64,000 bases of DNA from Tetradesmus obliquus (GCA_030272155.1 CP126198.1:5423501-5487500); one strand, 5' to 3'; counted from the stretch's first letter, positions 28,601 to 43,280 are shown. The notes: generated from the sequence alone by a model not told the origin. Translations and numbers: made by a program.

Positions 28601-30121
28601 TGCTTTGCTCCCTGCTGCCATTGCTGCCACACGTGCCCATCACCACATGCAGCATCACTCACAAATTGGTCCAACTGGGCCAGCAGGGAGGCAGGTGTGC
28701 AGGCAAAAGCGCAGGCAGCAGGCATGCACTGCCGAAACATGCACCACAGGCCTCAAAAAAAATCCCACAGCTGCTGCAGCTCCTCTGCTTGAGCCCTCAC
28801 CTGCCGGGCCAACCAGCATCACTCCAAAGCGCACCCCCAGGGTGTCATGCAGCTGCGCTGCCTTTGCCACAAAGGCTGGCCCCGGCTGCAGGCCCAGCTG
28901 CCCGCATGCACTGTGCAGCGCTGCAGTGAGCTGCTGCTGGTCTGGCTGCGTCAGCTGAGTATATGGGAAGAGGTCTGACAGAATAGCTTCGAACAAGATG
29001 ATATCCTGCAGGCGGCATATGGCAGACAGTTTGACAAGCACCCAAGCACTAGGACTATGGACGCCGCAGAGCCAGCCTTTGTTGCTGTCATGTCAAGTTG
29101 CCATGTAGATGGTGCTTCCGATGTGAGCACATCAAACTCATTACTCGGGAACAGATGTGCACGGGCAATTGCTTCTGCTCTTGCTGCAGCATTCCTTACC
29201 TCCGACAACAGCTTGGGCAGGTTTGCGTCCCTCATGGCTTGTATCAGCACAATCTCCTCAGCCACATTTGGGCTGCGGCGCTTCAGTGAGCCTGCCATGA
29301 CTAGCACCGCCTTCAGCGCACGCATGCCAAAGTCGTAGTGCTTCTGCAGTCATGCAGAGTGTGTGCACGCCATTTGCGCAGCCACAACGCGGCACAAGCA
29401 CAAATGTTGTCAGCCATTGTGGCATGCCAGGATCTTGCGCAGCGCCGAAGCATATGCAGACACAGGTGGAGCCAAGGTACAGCATATCAACAGCAAAGCC
29501 ACAGGGTTTGCACACTGCTTCGCACTTTGCAGCATTGGTTTAGCGCAGGCAATGCAGACACTGGCAAACACGACGTTGCCTCACCTGCTGCGACAGCTGC
29601 TCGCTGGCCAGCTTGTACAGGGTGACCATCTTTCCGGCCAGCCAGGGCGCTGCATCGAAGCCCTCATCACAAATGCCAGCAGCCAGGCATGCACATGGAC
29701 ACCAGCCTCACCTGCTGCGACAGCTGCTCGCTAGCCAGCTTGTACAGGGTGACCATCTTGCCGGCCAGCCGGGGTGCTGCATCAAAGTCCTCGCTACAAA
29801 TGCCAGCAGCCAGCCATGCACATGGATACCGGCCTCACCTGCTGTGACAGCTGCTCGCTGGCCAGCTTGCAGAGAGTGACCATCTTGCCGGCCAGCCAGG
29901 GTGCTGCATCAAAGTCCTCACTACAAATGCCAGCAGCCAGCCATGCACATGCACACCAGCCTCACCTGCTGCGACAGCTGCTCACTGGCCAGCTTGTACA
30001 GGGTGACCATCTTGCCGGCCAGCCAGGGCGCTGCATCAAAGCCCTCGGCAAACAGCATCACCTGCGCCACTAGTGCATATTCTGGCAGCACCATGGCAAC
30101 TGGCCGGAACAACACCTGCAG

Positions 30122-30164
<43 letters not shown>

Positions 30165-30776
30165 TAGTTTGATGCAGGCAAACAGCATCACCTGTGCCAC
30201 CAGTGCATAGTCTGGCACAACCACGGCGACAGGCCAGAACAGCACCTGCAGGGGAGCAGCAGCAGCAGCAGCAACAACAGCAGCAGCATCAACAGCAGGA
30301 GGGTTATTTGGCACAGGCAGAGCATTGAACTCAAGCGTAATGGTCACAAGCACACAGCAGAGACAGCCGCACCTTCAAGTCATCGGGCAGTTCTGTTCTA
30401 CCAGCATAGCCCACGTTCATGGTGATGAACACACCACAGGTGGGCAGCAACGCCATCCAAGTGTCAGCCCTCCATCCACATGTACTTCAACATCGCACAT
30501 GGTGGAGATGGTACCCAAATGCACCACCTCAAAACCCCAGTAAGGAGGGGTAGAGAGCTGTACAATTGGCGGGAGGTCTGGCTGACACAATGTCACCTAT
30601 TTGGCATAGGCCACCAGACAGCGGACCCTCACCTTCAAGTTATCGGGCAGCTCTGTTCTACCAGCATAGCCCGGGTTCATGGTGATGAACACACCACAGG
30701 TGGGCAGCAGCGCCATCTCCCGCCCCTCGAACAGGAATCGCTCCGCACTTGCACGCAGCGCAGCCTGGAAGCAGGG

Positions 30777-30841
<65 letters not shown>

Positions 30842-32134
30842 TTGTGAACGAGTGGCAACAGCAGTGCCATCTCGCGCCCTTCGAACAGGAAGCTCTCCGC
30901 ACCCGCACGCAGTGCAGCCTGGCAGCAGCAGCGGCAGCACCACCAGCAGCAGCAGCGCCATCTCCAACCCCAGCCAGCAAGGCATACAATGAATCATACG
31001 CTGAAAAGCATACAGCACACAGCTAAAGCGCGCACCTGTAGCGCCAGCAGCTGCTGCGCCACCACAGACAGCACCTCCAGCCCGATGCGGTTAAACTCAT
31101 CAAAGCAGGCCCAGGCGCCGCACTGCGCAAGAACTTGGCCATGAACTGAGGGCGGCAGCAGCGCAGCAGCAGCGTGAAGTTCCGGTGAGCCAGGACATGA
31201 TCAGCCCCCTGGATGCTTCCGTGCAGGCGGCACGCAGTGCAGCTGTACAATGAGCCAGTCCCATCACAGCAATTCCCAGACCAAGCAGCCTGCAAACAGC
31301 GACCGCAACTTGCATGTCGCTTCTGAATTTTGCTGGCACCAACACTTTGCTTTGCTGTGCAGCTGTGCAGGCATCACACAGCGCTGCCAGACCTAAAGAA
31401 TGAATTCAACGGCCTCACCTGTCAGCCGTCCTGCAGCAGCACTGCATGCAGCGCTCACCTTGTGGTCCTGGCCAGCCACAAGCAGCAAAGGCTGCCGTGA
31501 CTTCCACATTCAACCCTTCGCTGCAGATTTGGTGTGACAGGGGTTTAGAGGAGGTAACACACCCTTGCAGCGCTCACCTTGTGGTCCAGGCCCTCCCCGC
31601 AGTTGAAGACCATGCACTGCACGCCAAGCGCCTTGCCCAGGTCCTTCACTGTCTCCGTCTTGCCGGTGCCTGCAGGGACAGCAAGGAAAACAGTTGTTAT
31701 TTTCTGATTTTGAAACGTTCAACAGGTGCGCAACGGACGCCAAGCGCCTTGCTCAGGTCCTTCACCGTCTCAGTCTTGCCGGTGCCTGCAGGGACAGCAA
31801 GGCCAGCAAATTTTTTACTTTGTGGGATGTAGAGTGCTGCATCAGTAGTAGCTGCCCTGCAAGACCCCTCATGCATGCATCCTACACGCACACATTGTCA
31901 TTCGCAACAAGGGTTCACTGCCAAGAAAGGGACACAGCAGGTGATGCGCTGGACTATACTCTGCAATAGTGCAGAGGCCTGCAGCACAGAGAGCAGCACA
32001 CCTGCCGGCCCTGAAGGCGCCCCTCCCAGCTTCAGGTGCAGCGCGCCAGTGAGCGTGATGTAGCAGCGGTCGGTCATGGGTGTCACCACCAGGCGCGGCT
32101 GTGCACCCAGGTACTCATAGCCATAGTCAAACCT

Positions 32135-32173
<39 letters not shown>

Positions 32174-33840
32174 GAAGCAGCAGCGGCGGCAGCAGCAGCA
32201 GCAGCAGCAGTACAGGGCCACATTTAATGTGCCTGAAGCACCGCCTTTTGGCAAAAAATGAGTGTCTGTGTGTTTTCTGGCGGCTGCCAGCACCAGCGAC
32301 AGGCTTAGGTATCTCCCTGTGGGTGTGATATACCCAATTACATGACATGGTGCTCACCTTGCATTGACCTGCCGTGCCATGATGCTGTCAGTATCTGTGT
32401 CGTAGTCAAAGCGCAGCTGCATCTGCCAGGCAAAGTCGCTGACGCTGCAGACCCCAGAAGACAGCAGGGAGCCCACCACGTCACGATTGTGCACGTCGGT
32501 TGTGATCAGCGCAACAACGCTCTGCAGGCAGCACGAGCAGCCACAAACACAGCAGCGACTGTAGGTGACAGCATCCGAGGCTTGGTGTTATGTATTATTA
32601 CATTACAACATTACATTACATTACATTACATTGCATACATTACATTACAATGTTGAGCAGTGTCTGTGCTGATGGTCACAACTGCCATGCTTTTCAGATG
32701 CTTTGTATCGTGTAGGCTGCGCCCTGCCCACCTTGCGTTCCAAGCTGCTCAGGGGCCCTCTCACAAGCTCAGTCAGCTCCTCCAGCTGCAGCACGCAGCG
32801 CGCCTGCAGCTGCTGCAGCTGCTGCGCCGCTGACGCAGGCCCCGTCAGCAGCGCTGCCTCAACATCCTGTGAAGGTGTCAAACATTGCAAGGTTCACAAG
32901 AGCAGAACAAAGAGTGTAAGGGCACAGCAAAGGACGCAGCTGCTGCAGCTGCTGCACCGCTGACGCCGGCCCCGTCACCAGCGCTGCCTCCACATCCTGT
33001 GAAGGTCAGGGTGCCACACGTTGGAAGGTTGATAAGGTTTGCCAGAGCAGGACACAGAGCGGCAGGGCACAGCAAAGGACGCATGAACCAGCACACCACG
33101 ACATTGGGGCTGGCTCAGCTGTGCCATGTGCTTGCATTGGAGCGCCTCAATATAAACGACCACAAAAGCATCTGTGCAGCGCACCTGGCCCCAGTGGATG
33201 TTTGACACCAGCACTGCCAGCTGCGTAGGCTGCAGCAGCCTGGCTGCCCCAGCTGCGCCCTTTACGTGTAAAAAGTATGCAAGCACCCTCAAGCACAAAA
33301 GTGCCATTTGAAACGCACCTGGCCCCAGTGTATGTTTGACACCAGCACTGCCAGCTGTGCAGGCTGCGCCAGCACCCATCCAGGACTCCTGCTGCTGCTG
33401 TAGTCCCTCAGCGCCTTCTTTGCTGCTGCTTTCAGCGTGAGCCGCATGTTCGACTCCACACTGCTTAGCCAACTTTCTACAAGGCCACGCGCCTGGGACA
33501 GCACAAGGCAGGATGTAGTAACAATATGACAAGTTGTTCGCATATGTTTGATACACACTGATGACAGCAGCTATGGACCTGGTTGACGTGATCAGCACGC
33601 TGAAGCTTGATCAACAAGCATGCAGCATGCACTGCAGAAATTCTGCCTACATGTGGCATGCTGATTGAAGTGGACGGCAGCTGCAGCAGTCTCACCTTCA
33701 AGGTGCGGCCAAACATCACCCGCTCCCCTTCCACAGATAGCATCGCCAGGATGTCATTGGCAGCAGCGCCGCCAGCAGCACCGCCAGTACCACCGCTGCT
33801 GCTGGCAATGACGGCTGCAGCATCGCCTCCCGCAGGCCCC

Positions 33841-33876
<36 letters not shown>

Positions 33877-36055
33877 AACTCGAGGCGGTTGATGCCCTCG
33901 AAGCACTTTGCGAGGTGCGGCTGCACTGCCTGAGGCACCTTGGCTTGCCGCAGGATGTCCAGCAGCTCCTCATTGGACAGGAAGTAGAACCTGGAGTAAC
34001 AGAGCAGCATGAGGTGAATCAAAGGGGGTGTGGAGGTATGTGGTCGGCATTCAAGGTGAGCTCTGACCTGATGCAGTTCAAGTCAAGGTTGGACTGGCAC
34101 CCATACTGATGCTTGTGCCCAAGGCTCCTCCACAGGTGCTGGTACACATGGCTACTGGGAAACAGCATGCACGCAATCAAAATAAGTTCCGCTTGTAATC
34201 AATTTGTCCGCACCGTGGGAAGGCCACGCGCTTGGTCTCCAGGTAATCTTCCAGGCCCTTCTGTACCGCCTCCAGCGTCTGCCCACACACCAGCAGCGCC
34301 TCCAGCCAGCCAGGCGTGGTGCCGCACTGGGCAAACAAACATGAATACACAGGCAATGCGTGCGCGAGCAGGGCATAAGAAGCAGCTATGCATGGAGAGG
34401 TTGAGACATTCAGCAGGGGCGGTATCTGCCCACACACCAGCAGCGCCTCCAGCCAGCCAGGTGTGGTGCCGCACTGGGCAAACAAACATGAATACACAGG
34501 CAATGCGTGCGCGAGCAGGGCATAAGAAGCAGCTATGCATGGAGAGGTTGAGACAGTCAGCAGGGGCGGTATCTGCCCACACACCAGCAGCGCCTCCAGC
34601 CAGCCAGGTGTGGTGCCGCACTGGGCAAACAAACATGAATATGCAGGCAATGCGTGCGTGAGCAGGGCATAAGAAGCAGATATGCATGGAGAGGTTGAGA
34701 CAGTCAGCAGGGGCGGTATCTGCCCACACACCAGCAGCGCCTCTAGCTCCACTTGCGCAAACACCGCCTCTGCCGGCACCTGGCGCTGGATGTCTGGCGC
34801 AGGTTTTCAAACCTCACACATAATAACAACTTCAAGCATCACACGGTGACACAACGGCTAGCAGATTTTCCCTCTCTCCCTTAGCAACAGATAGAGGTAA
34901 CAAACACTATCGTACAAGTTGTGATTCGCACCTGCAGCGCTGCCGGCCTGTCATGTGTGCGCCGCATGATGTCCTTGTACGTCCTGTCCACCTGCGCAAA
35001 TGCTGCCGCCTCTGCAGGCACCTGGCGCTGGATGTCCGGCGCGTGCCACTTTCTGTTTGAAACTGCACACTCACAACAACCAGCAAACCTGCCCCTATCT
35101 CCCTTGCACCGGCTTCCAGCAAGCGATATCGTCAAACATAACTCACTTGCAGCGCTGCCGGCCTGTCGTGTGTGCGCCGCATGATGTCCTTGTAGGTGCG
35201 GTCCACCTGAGCAAACGCCGCTGCCTCAGCGGGCACCTGGCGCTGGATGTCTGGCGCGGCAAACACAGCCTCCAACACCTCACATCTTCAAACATCACAC
35301 GGTGAGACACCGGCTAATAAACCTGCCCCTATCCCCCCTGCACCGGCTTCAAGCAAGTGATATTGCTTCATGCAAACCAAACTCACTTGCAGTGCTGCCG
35401 GCCTGTCGTGTGTGCGCCGCATGATGTCCTTGTAGGTGCGGTCCACCTGTGCAAACGCCGCCGCCTCTGCAGGCACCTGGCGCTGGATGTCCGGCGCGGC
35501 AAAAACAGCCTCCAGGGCCAGCCAGCCCTTCTGCACCACCAGCCAGGCTTCCAGGGTTTGGGAGAACAGCTGCAGCTGCTTGTCCAGGCGGTCAACTTCA
35601 GACCTGTTTGAGTGTGTGATAAGAGAGATACAACAGGCGCAAACGGCGATTGAAGGTCAACATAGCAGACACAGAGGCATGACGGAGGTGTGCTTGGAGA
35701 GCAGCTGCAGCTGCTTGTCCAGGCAGTCTACTTCAGACCTGTTTTTGACAAAAGATGCAACAGCCACACATGCTGGAACTCATGTGGTTGCACACTGCGA
35801 TATGCGCAGGCAGAGAGGCAGGGCAGGTGAGAGTTGTGTGGCTGCGGGTACTGCTGTGCATTTGCATAACAAACTCAATCAAGATATCATGCACTGCTGT
35901 ATTTCACCATATTCCCTGCACAGATCATCACACACACTGCAACACATGCAGAGTATAGCCGTGCTGCTGGGTTGTGGCCTCACTTGATGCCCGCCACGTA
36001 GCGAGAGGCCTGGATCATGGCCATGGTGATCTTGCTGTCCTCAAGCACCTGCAGC

Positions 36056-36089
<34 letters not shown>

Positions 36090-36162
36090 GACGGCAGCAG
36101 CAGCAGTAGCAGTGGTGAGGCCTGGATCATGGCCATGGTGATCTTGCTGTCCTCAAGCACCT

Positions 36163-36204
<42 letters not shown>

Positions 36205-38749
36205 GGCAGCAGCAGCGACGGCAGCAGCAGCAGTAGCAGTGGCGAGGCCTGGATCATGGCCATGGTGATCTTGCTGTCCTCAAGCACCTGCAGCAAGCAG
36301 CAGCAGCAGCAGCAGCAGCGGGCAGCAGCCGCGACGGCAGCAGCAGCAGTAGCAGTGGCGAGGCCTGGATCATGGCCATGGTGATCTTGCTGTCCTCAAG
36401 CACCTGCAGCAAGCAGCAGCAGCAGCAGCGGTATACCACCGTGAGCCAACATGACCACCAACATGCCATCACGCCAGCAGCAATGTCATTTACAATCACA
36501 TGCTGCAGCTTGTATGCAATTGTGTGTGCAAGCAAGCATGCGACATAAGCATCTCACAGGCCCGCACCTGCATCACATCGTCCACCTCCCCCAGCACGAA
36601 TGGGCCCTGGGCTTCTGTTGCATAAATATGTGCGCAAGCAAGTGTGTGACATGAGAAGGCACACAGGCGCGCACCTGCATCACGTCGTCCACCTCTCCCA
36701 GGATGTACACCATGCTGCCACCCAACACGACTGCTAAAGCTGACGCATGCATGCAATTCAGCAAGTGACACATGAACAGCACAGGCGCGCACCAGCATCA
36801 CGCCGTCCACCTCGCCGAGGATGGGTGTGTGCAAGCAAGCGTGTGACATGAAAAAACCGAGGCGCGCACCTGCATCACATCATCCACCTCGCCCAGGATG
36901 TACACCTCCTTGAGGTCCTTGAAGCGCCGCACACTGAACTCCACAGCGCGCCACCTGCGCACAAAGTTTGAACAATGAACATTCAGCAAAACTTGCCAGC
37001 TAGAGGCGTCACTTAACAAGGCAACTGCCTCAATCATCTTGCAGGAAACCACTGCCAGTTGGCCTGTGCCATGCGCCGATGCTGTCTGCCCCCCAGGAGT
37101 GGCATTCACGTGTCTGCCACCTGGGCTTCTATTGAATCTACCACACGAGTCAAGTGTATCAGCCATTCAGCAGGGACCACTGCTGTGTGGGTGGCTGTAC
37201 CATCCACTGCTTCTGTCGAGTGCTCCCAGGCATGGCGCTCGCTTGTCTGCCACCTGGGCCAGTAGGTGCTGCCGCTGCCGCGCTGCTGCTGGCCGCTGTT
37301 GCTGCTGCTGCAGATCACTTTCGGTGCCCGCGCTCACTTGTCTGCCACCTGGGCCAGCAGCGCCTCCAGCGCAGCTTCCTGGGTGGCCTCGCCGCTGATC
37401 ACTGCCAGGCGCTCCTTGTGATCCAGCACCTGGATATACAAAGCAGTGTAACACAAATCATCACATGTTCAGCACGGATTTTGACACCAGGCACTAGCCC
37501 AGCCTGCAGGTACTCCGGTCTTGTAGTGCACATACAACCAGCAGGACCAGCGACAGCGCTACACACGCCCACACAGATACACACAAGCGGGTGTGTGCCT
37601 ACAGCAGACAACCACAAGTCGCGTGCGGCACCAAACATCATTGCCCGTGTGTTGTGCTCAACTGCTGCATTTGCAGCAACATTTATGTGCGCTCCCCACC
37701 TGCATGTCCAGCAGTGTCGTAATGCTGGTGGCCGCGCCAGGGCTGCGGTCCACCTGGCGCCCCAGCAGCTCCGCCACCGCAGTCCAGTGGCGCTCCCGCA
37801 GCTGCACATTGCGCAGGTGGGACACAGGCCCAAGTAGATCCTGCAATTTGCATCAGTCATGCTTAAAGCAGGCACTTCAGACGAGCAAAAAAGCAGGCAC
37901 ACGGGAGCGGCTGCACGTTGCCCAGGTGCGACACAGGCCCCAGCATGTCCTGCAGCAGCACAATAATCAAGCACTACAGCCAGGTCAACCAGCTAAGCGC
38001 AACTGTATTATGAGGGGATGGCAGGGCAAGCGGGAGCAGGCGCATAAGAGCAGCTGCAAAGGAAAGCGCAGCTCAGGGCCTGCTGCCAGCACCTGAGGCC
38101 GCCGGGCCAAGCTGTGCATGCTGCTTGATGGAACACACGGTCCACGTGGTTGCGGCAGCAGCGCCGCGCACACAAGCGTGACAAGTATGTAACAGCTTGA
38201 ATAAAGAAGTACAGGCATATCTGGCAGTAAAAGCTATGACTAGCCTTCTCATGCAAGTCATCAGCATGTCCCCGCACCTGCCACTGCGCCACGCTGTCCC
38301 TCAGCCGCGGCACCAAGCTGTTGGGCGGCAGGCCCCTCTCCAGCCGGTGCACCTGGCGGCTGACGCGCTCAACCTGCAAGTGTACAGGCAATGGAGCAGC
38401 ACAATGCAAAGTTATTGCAGGGTACAAAGGGTTGAGGAAGTTGACAGCACACAAGCAGCGCTTAGCCTGCAAGGCTGGCGCAAACTGTGTCCATAGCAGG
38501 AGCGGGATGCAGCGAGCTGCTGCCATGCAAGGCAAAGCAGAACACACTGGTGTATATATTTGTCCTTTTACACTGCTCGCTGCGAAGCAAAACAGGGCCC
38601 ACCTGCTCTGTCATGTCCACCACATCCAGCTCAAAGAAGGGCGCCTCCAGCCAGGCGCCTGTCGACGCGCCCCACTGCTGCTGCAGCGTCCACAGCAGGT
38701 GCTTCAGCTCCACGTCACCTGCAGCAGCAGCAGCAGCAGCAGCAGCAGC

Positions 38750-38782
<33 letters not shown>

Positions 38783-41700
38783 CAGCACTAGCAAGCGCAG
38801 TATACGTAAACGCTAAACAGGCGAGAGCATCCACATTGACGAAGAGCAGCTGATGCGTAGGCACTAGCCCTAGCAGCAGGACAACACAACGCAGCTAGCG
38901 CCTCAAGCTCGTCCAGCACCACAGCAGCTTACGTATAACATCCTGGTGAGGCCAACATTGGCAAAGTACAAGCAGTCATGCACTTGCAGCCAGCCAAAAA
39001 CCCAACAGCGAGCTCGTCCATCACCACAGCAGTGCCACCGCACTGCACCCATCCATTGGCCAACGCACAAAAAATAGGCGCGTGATAGAGGTGATACACT
39101 CGGCAAGCAAACCAAACCCACCAGCCAGTGCCTCCAGCTCGTCCATCACCAGAGCAGTGCCGCCGCACTGCACCGCCAGGCTGCTGAGGCGCGCTGCAGT
39201 GGCCTGGTGCGCCTGCACCTGGGCCACCAGCTCTGCAGTGGCGGCAATGACTGCCTGCAGGTCTGCAGGCAGAAACAAACACAGGCAGGGAGGCAGGCAG
39301 GTACAGCAGCAAAACAGCTTGCTTTACAATAGTGGTTAATAGCCTGCATTTAGGCTGAGCATGGTCCTGCACCTGGGCCACCAGCTCTGCAGTGACCGCC
39401 TGCAGGTCTGCAGGCAGAAACAAAGACACAGCCAGGCAGGAAGGCAGCAGAGCAGCAGAACAGCTTGCTTACACAGGTGAATGACAGCCCATTCAGTCTG
39501 TACATGATAACGCACACAGACTCTGTCTTGCACCTTGGGCGAGATACCTGCCACTGCGACACATCCGGCACCCACGCAGCGCGTCTTACTCAGAATCCTA
39601 CATGCACATGCTCTATTGAGGCAACTGGACAGCCGCTCGCTCACCTTTATCGGCTGCAGGAACATCTCCTGCTGCTCCACCAGCCGCAGCATTGAAGCCT
39701 GCATGCACATGCTCGCGCAAGGAACCAAAAGCAGGCCGCCTGCTCACCTTGTGTTGGCTGCAGAAACATCTCCTGCTGCTCCACCAGCTGCATTCAGGCT
39801 GTGCATGGTCCCAAGCACAGTGCTGTCTTGCATCCACATAAAGTTCAACCAGAATGACTGCAACTTATCCTGCATCCAAGCAGTGCGCCTCACTTGCACG
39901 CATGCATACTCATGTACACGTAAGGCACAAAGGCCACATGCTCACCTTGTGTTGGCTGCAGGAACATTTCCTGCTGCCCCACCAGCCGCAGCTTGGACAC
40001 CTCCTGCGCTAGCGCAGCAGTCTGCTGCTCCAGCTGCGCCAGGAAGGCCTGCAGGGCAGTGGCAGATGTTTGCAAAGGTATGTGCAATTGGAACATACGT
40101 GAAGCAATGCGCGGTGATGTGTGGCCGTGCATGGACAGCGCAGCAGTCTGCTGCTCCAGCTGCGCAAGGAAGGCCTGCAGGGCAGTGGCAGATGTTGGCA
40201 GATGTATGTGCAAATCAAACATGTGTGAACCAATGCGCGGTGATGCATGGCCGTGCATGGACAGCGCAGCAGTCTGCTGCTCCAGCTGCGCCAGGAAGGC
40301 CTGCAGGGCAGTGGCAGATGTTTGCAAAGGTATGTGCAATTGGAACATACGTGAAGCAATGCGCGGTGATGTGTGGCCGTGCATGGACAGCGCAGCAGTC
40401 TGCTGCTCCAGCTGCGCAAGGAAGGCCTGCAGGGCAGTGGCAGATGTTGGCAGATGTATGTGCAAATCAAACATGTGTGAACCAATGCGCGGTGATGCAT
40501 GGCCGTGCATGGACAGCGCAGCAGTCTGCTGCTCCAGCTGCGCCAGGAAGGCCTGCAGGGCAGTGGCAGATGTTTGCAAACATATGTGCAATTGGAACAT
40601 ACGTGAAGCAATGCGCGGTGATGTGTGGCCGTGCATGGACAGCGCAGCAGTCTGCTGCTCCAGCTGCACCAGGAAGGCCTGCAGGGCAGTGGCAGATGTT
40701 TGCAAAGGTATGTGCAAATCAAACATGTGTGAACCAATGCGCGGTGATGCATGGCCATGCATGGACAGCGCAGCAGTCTGCTGCTCCAGCTGCACCAGGA
40801 AGGCCTGCAGGGCAGTGGCAGATGTTTGCAAAGGCATGTGCAAATCAAACATGTGTGAACCAATGCGCGGTGATGCATGGCCGTGCATGGACAGCGCAGC
40901 AGTCTGCTGCTCCAGCTGCGCCAGGAAGGCCTGCAGGGCAGTGGCAGATGTTTGCAAAGGTATGTGCAATTGGAACATACGTGAAGCAATGCGCGGTGAT
41001 GTGTGGCCGTGCATGGACAGCGCAGCAGTCTGCTGCTCCAGCTGCGCAAGGAAGGCCTGCAGGGCAGTGGCAGATGTTGGCAGATGTATGTGCAAATCGA
41101 ACATGTGTGAACCAATGCGCGGTGATGCATGGCCGTGCATGGACAGCGCAGCAGTCTGCTGCTCCAGCTGCGCCAGGAAGGCCTGCAGGGCAGTGGCAGA
41201 TGTTTGCAAAGGTATGTGCAATTGGAACATACGTGAAGCAATGCGCGGTGATGTGTGGCCGTGCATGGACAGCGCAGCAGTCTGCTGCTCCAGCTGCACC
41301 AGGAAGGCCTGCAGGGCAGTGGCAGATGTTTGCAAAGGTATGTGCAAATCAAACATGTGTGAACCAATGCGCGGTGATGCATGGCCATGCATGGACAGCG
41401 CAGCAGTCTGCTGCTCCAGCTGCACCAGGAAGGCCTGCAGGGCAGTGCCAGATGTTTGCAAAGGTATGTGCAATTCAACATGCGTTAAGCAATGCACCGT
41501 GATGCATGGCCGTGCATGGACAGCGCAGAAGTCTGCTGCTCCAGCTGCGCAAGGAAGGCCTGCAGGGCAGTGGCAGATGTTTGCAAATGTGTGTGCAATT
41601 GAACATGCGTGAAGCAGTGCGTGGTGATGTGTGGCCGTGCATGGACAGCGCAGCAGTCTGCTGCTCCAGCTGCGCCAGGAAGGCCTGCAGGGCAGTGGCA

Positions 41701-43249
41701 GATGTTTGCAAAGGCATGTGCAAATCAAACATGTGTGAACCAATGCGCGGTGATGCATGGCCGTGCATGGACAGCGCAGCAGTCTGCTGCTCCAGCTGCG
41801 CCAGGAAGGCCTGCAGGGCAGTGGCAGATGTTTGCAAAGGTATGTGCAATTGGAACATACGTGAAGCAATGCGCGGTGATGTGTGGCCGTGCATGGACAG
41901 CGCAGCAGTCTGCTGCTCCAGCTGCGCAAGGAAGGCCTGCAGGGCAGTGGCAGATGTTGGCAGATGTATGTGCAAATCGAACATGTGTGAACCAATGCGC
42001 GGTGATGCATGGCCGTGCATGGACAGCGCAGCAGTCTGCTGCTCCAGCTGCGCCAGGAAGGCCTGCAGGGCAGTGGCAGATGTTTGCAAAGGTATGTGCA
42101 ATTGGAACATACGTGAAGCAATGCGCGGTGATGTGTGGCCGTGCATGGACAGCGCAGCAGTCTGCTGCTCCAGCTGCACCAGGAAGGCCTGCAGGGCAGT
42201 GGCAGATGTTTGCAAAGGTATGTGCAAATCAAACATGTGTGAACCAATGCGCGGTGATGCATGGCCATGCATGGACAGCGCAGCAGTCTGCTGCTCCAGC
42301 TGCACCAGGAAGGCCTGCAGGGCAGTGCCAGATGTTTGCAAAGGTATGTGCAATTCAACATGCGTTAAGCAATGCACCGTGATGCATGGCCGTGCATGGA
42401 CAGCGCAGAAGTCTGCTGCTCCAGCTGCGCAAGGAAGGCCTGCAGGGCAGTGGCAGATGTTTGCAAATGTGTGTGCAATTGAACATGCGTGAAGCAGTGC
42501 GTGGTGATGTGTGGCCGTGCATGGACAGCGCAGCAGTCTGCTGCTCCAGCTGCGCCAGGAAGGCCTGCAGGGCAGTGGCAGATGTTTGCAAAGGTATGTG
42601 CAATTGGAACATGTGTGAACCAATGCGCGGGAATGTGTGGCCGTGCATGGACAGCGCAGCAGTCTGCTGCTCCAGCTGCACCAGGAAGGCCTGCAGGGCA
42701 GCGGCAGATGTTTGCAAATGTATGTGCAAATCAAACATGTGTGAAGCAATGCGCAGTGATGCGTGGCCGTGCATGGACAGCGCAGCAGTCTGCTGCTCCA
42801 GCTGCGCAAGGAAGGCCTGCAGCAGCACAGCAGCCATCGCCAGTGGTGGTTTGCACGCGTCATAACAGCTGTAAGTTGTAGCAGCGCGTCAGCAGCAGGC
42901 TTGCATGCATGTACAGGTTCACGTGTTTGCAAGAAGTGTGAGCAGCTGGCGGCCCTACTTGTGCCTGTCGGTCTTTGGCAGCCTCTGCAGCCCAAGCAGC
43001 CCCCCGCAGCGCGCCGTAGTCCACGTCCATGCATCAACAGGATGCATATGTTGCAGCAATCGCAAATGTTACAGAACAGAATCCAGGAACCTACCTGTGC
43101 CTGGCGGTCCTTGGCAGCCTCTGCAGCCCAAGCAGCATCACGCAGCGCGCCGTAGTCCACGTCCATGCAGCGCGCAGCTGCCACCTCCTCCTCAGGGGCA
43201 GGAACGCCAAACTCTTCCAGCAGATCGTAGTGCGCAGAAACCTAAGGTT

Positions 43250-43280
<31 letters not shown>

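Noticed and set aside
39535-41612. Long plus-strand open frames (655 and 539 codons) rich in Ala/Gln/Cys repeats
   Set aside because: They run across the 126-bp array. A stop-free unit whose length is a multiple of three gives long open frames on both strands. The real content is intron and exon 15 of the minus-strand dynein gene.
40049-42838. CRISPR-like regular repeats
   Set aside because: Units are 126 bp, adjacent, and derived from a coding exon. There are no unique spacers and the genome is eukaryotic.
39890-43184. Minus-strand open frames of 490-823 codons over the same array
   Set aside because: They switch frame at the 125-bp units and repeat a 13-codon exon edge plus intron. No dynein has such a segment, and the flanking exons 14 and 15 join in phase without it.
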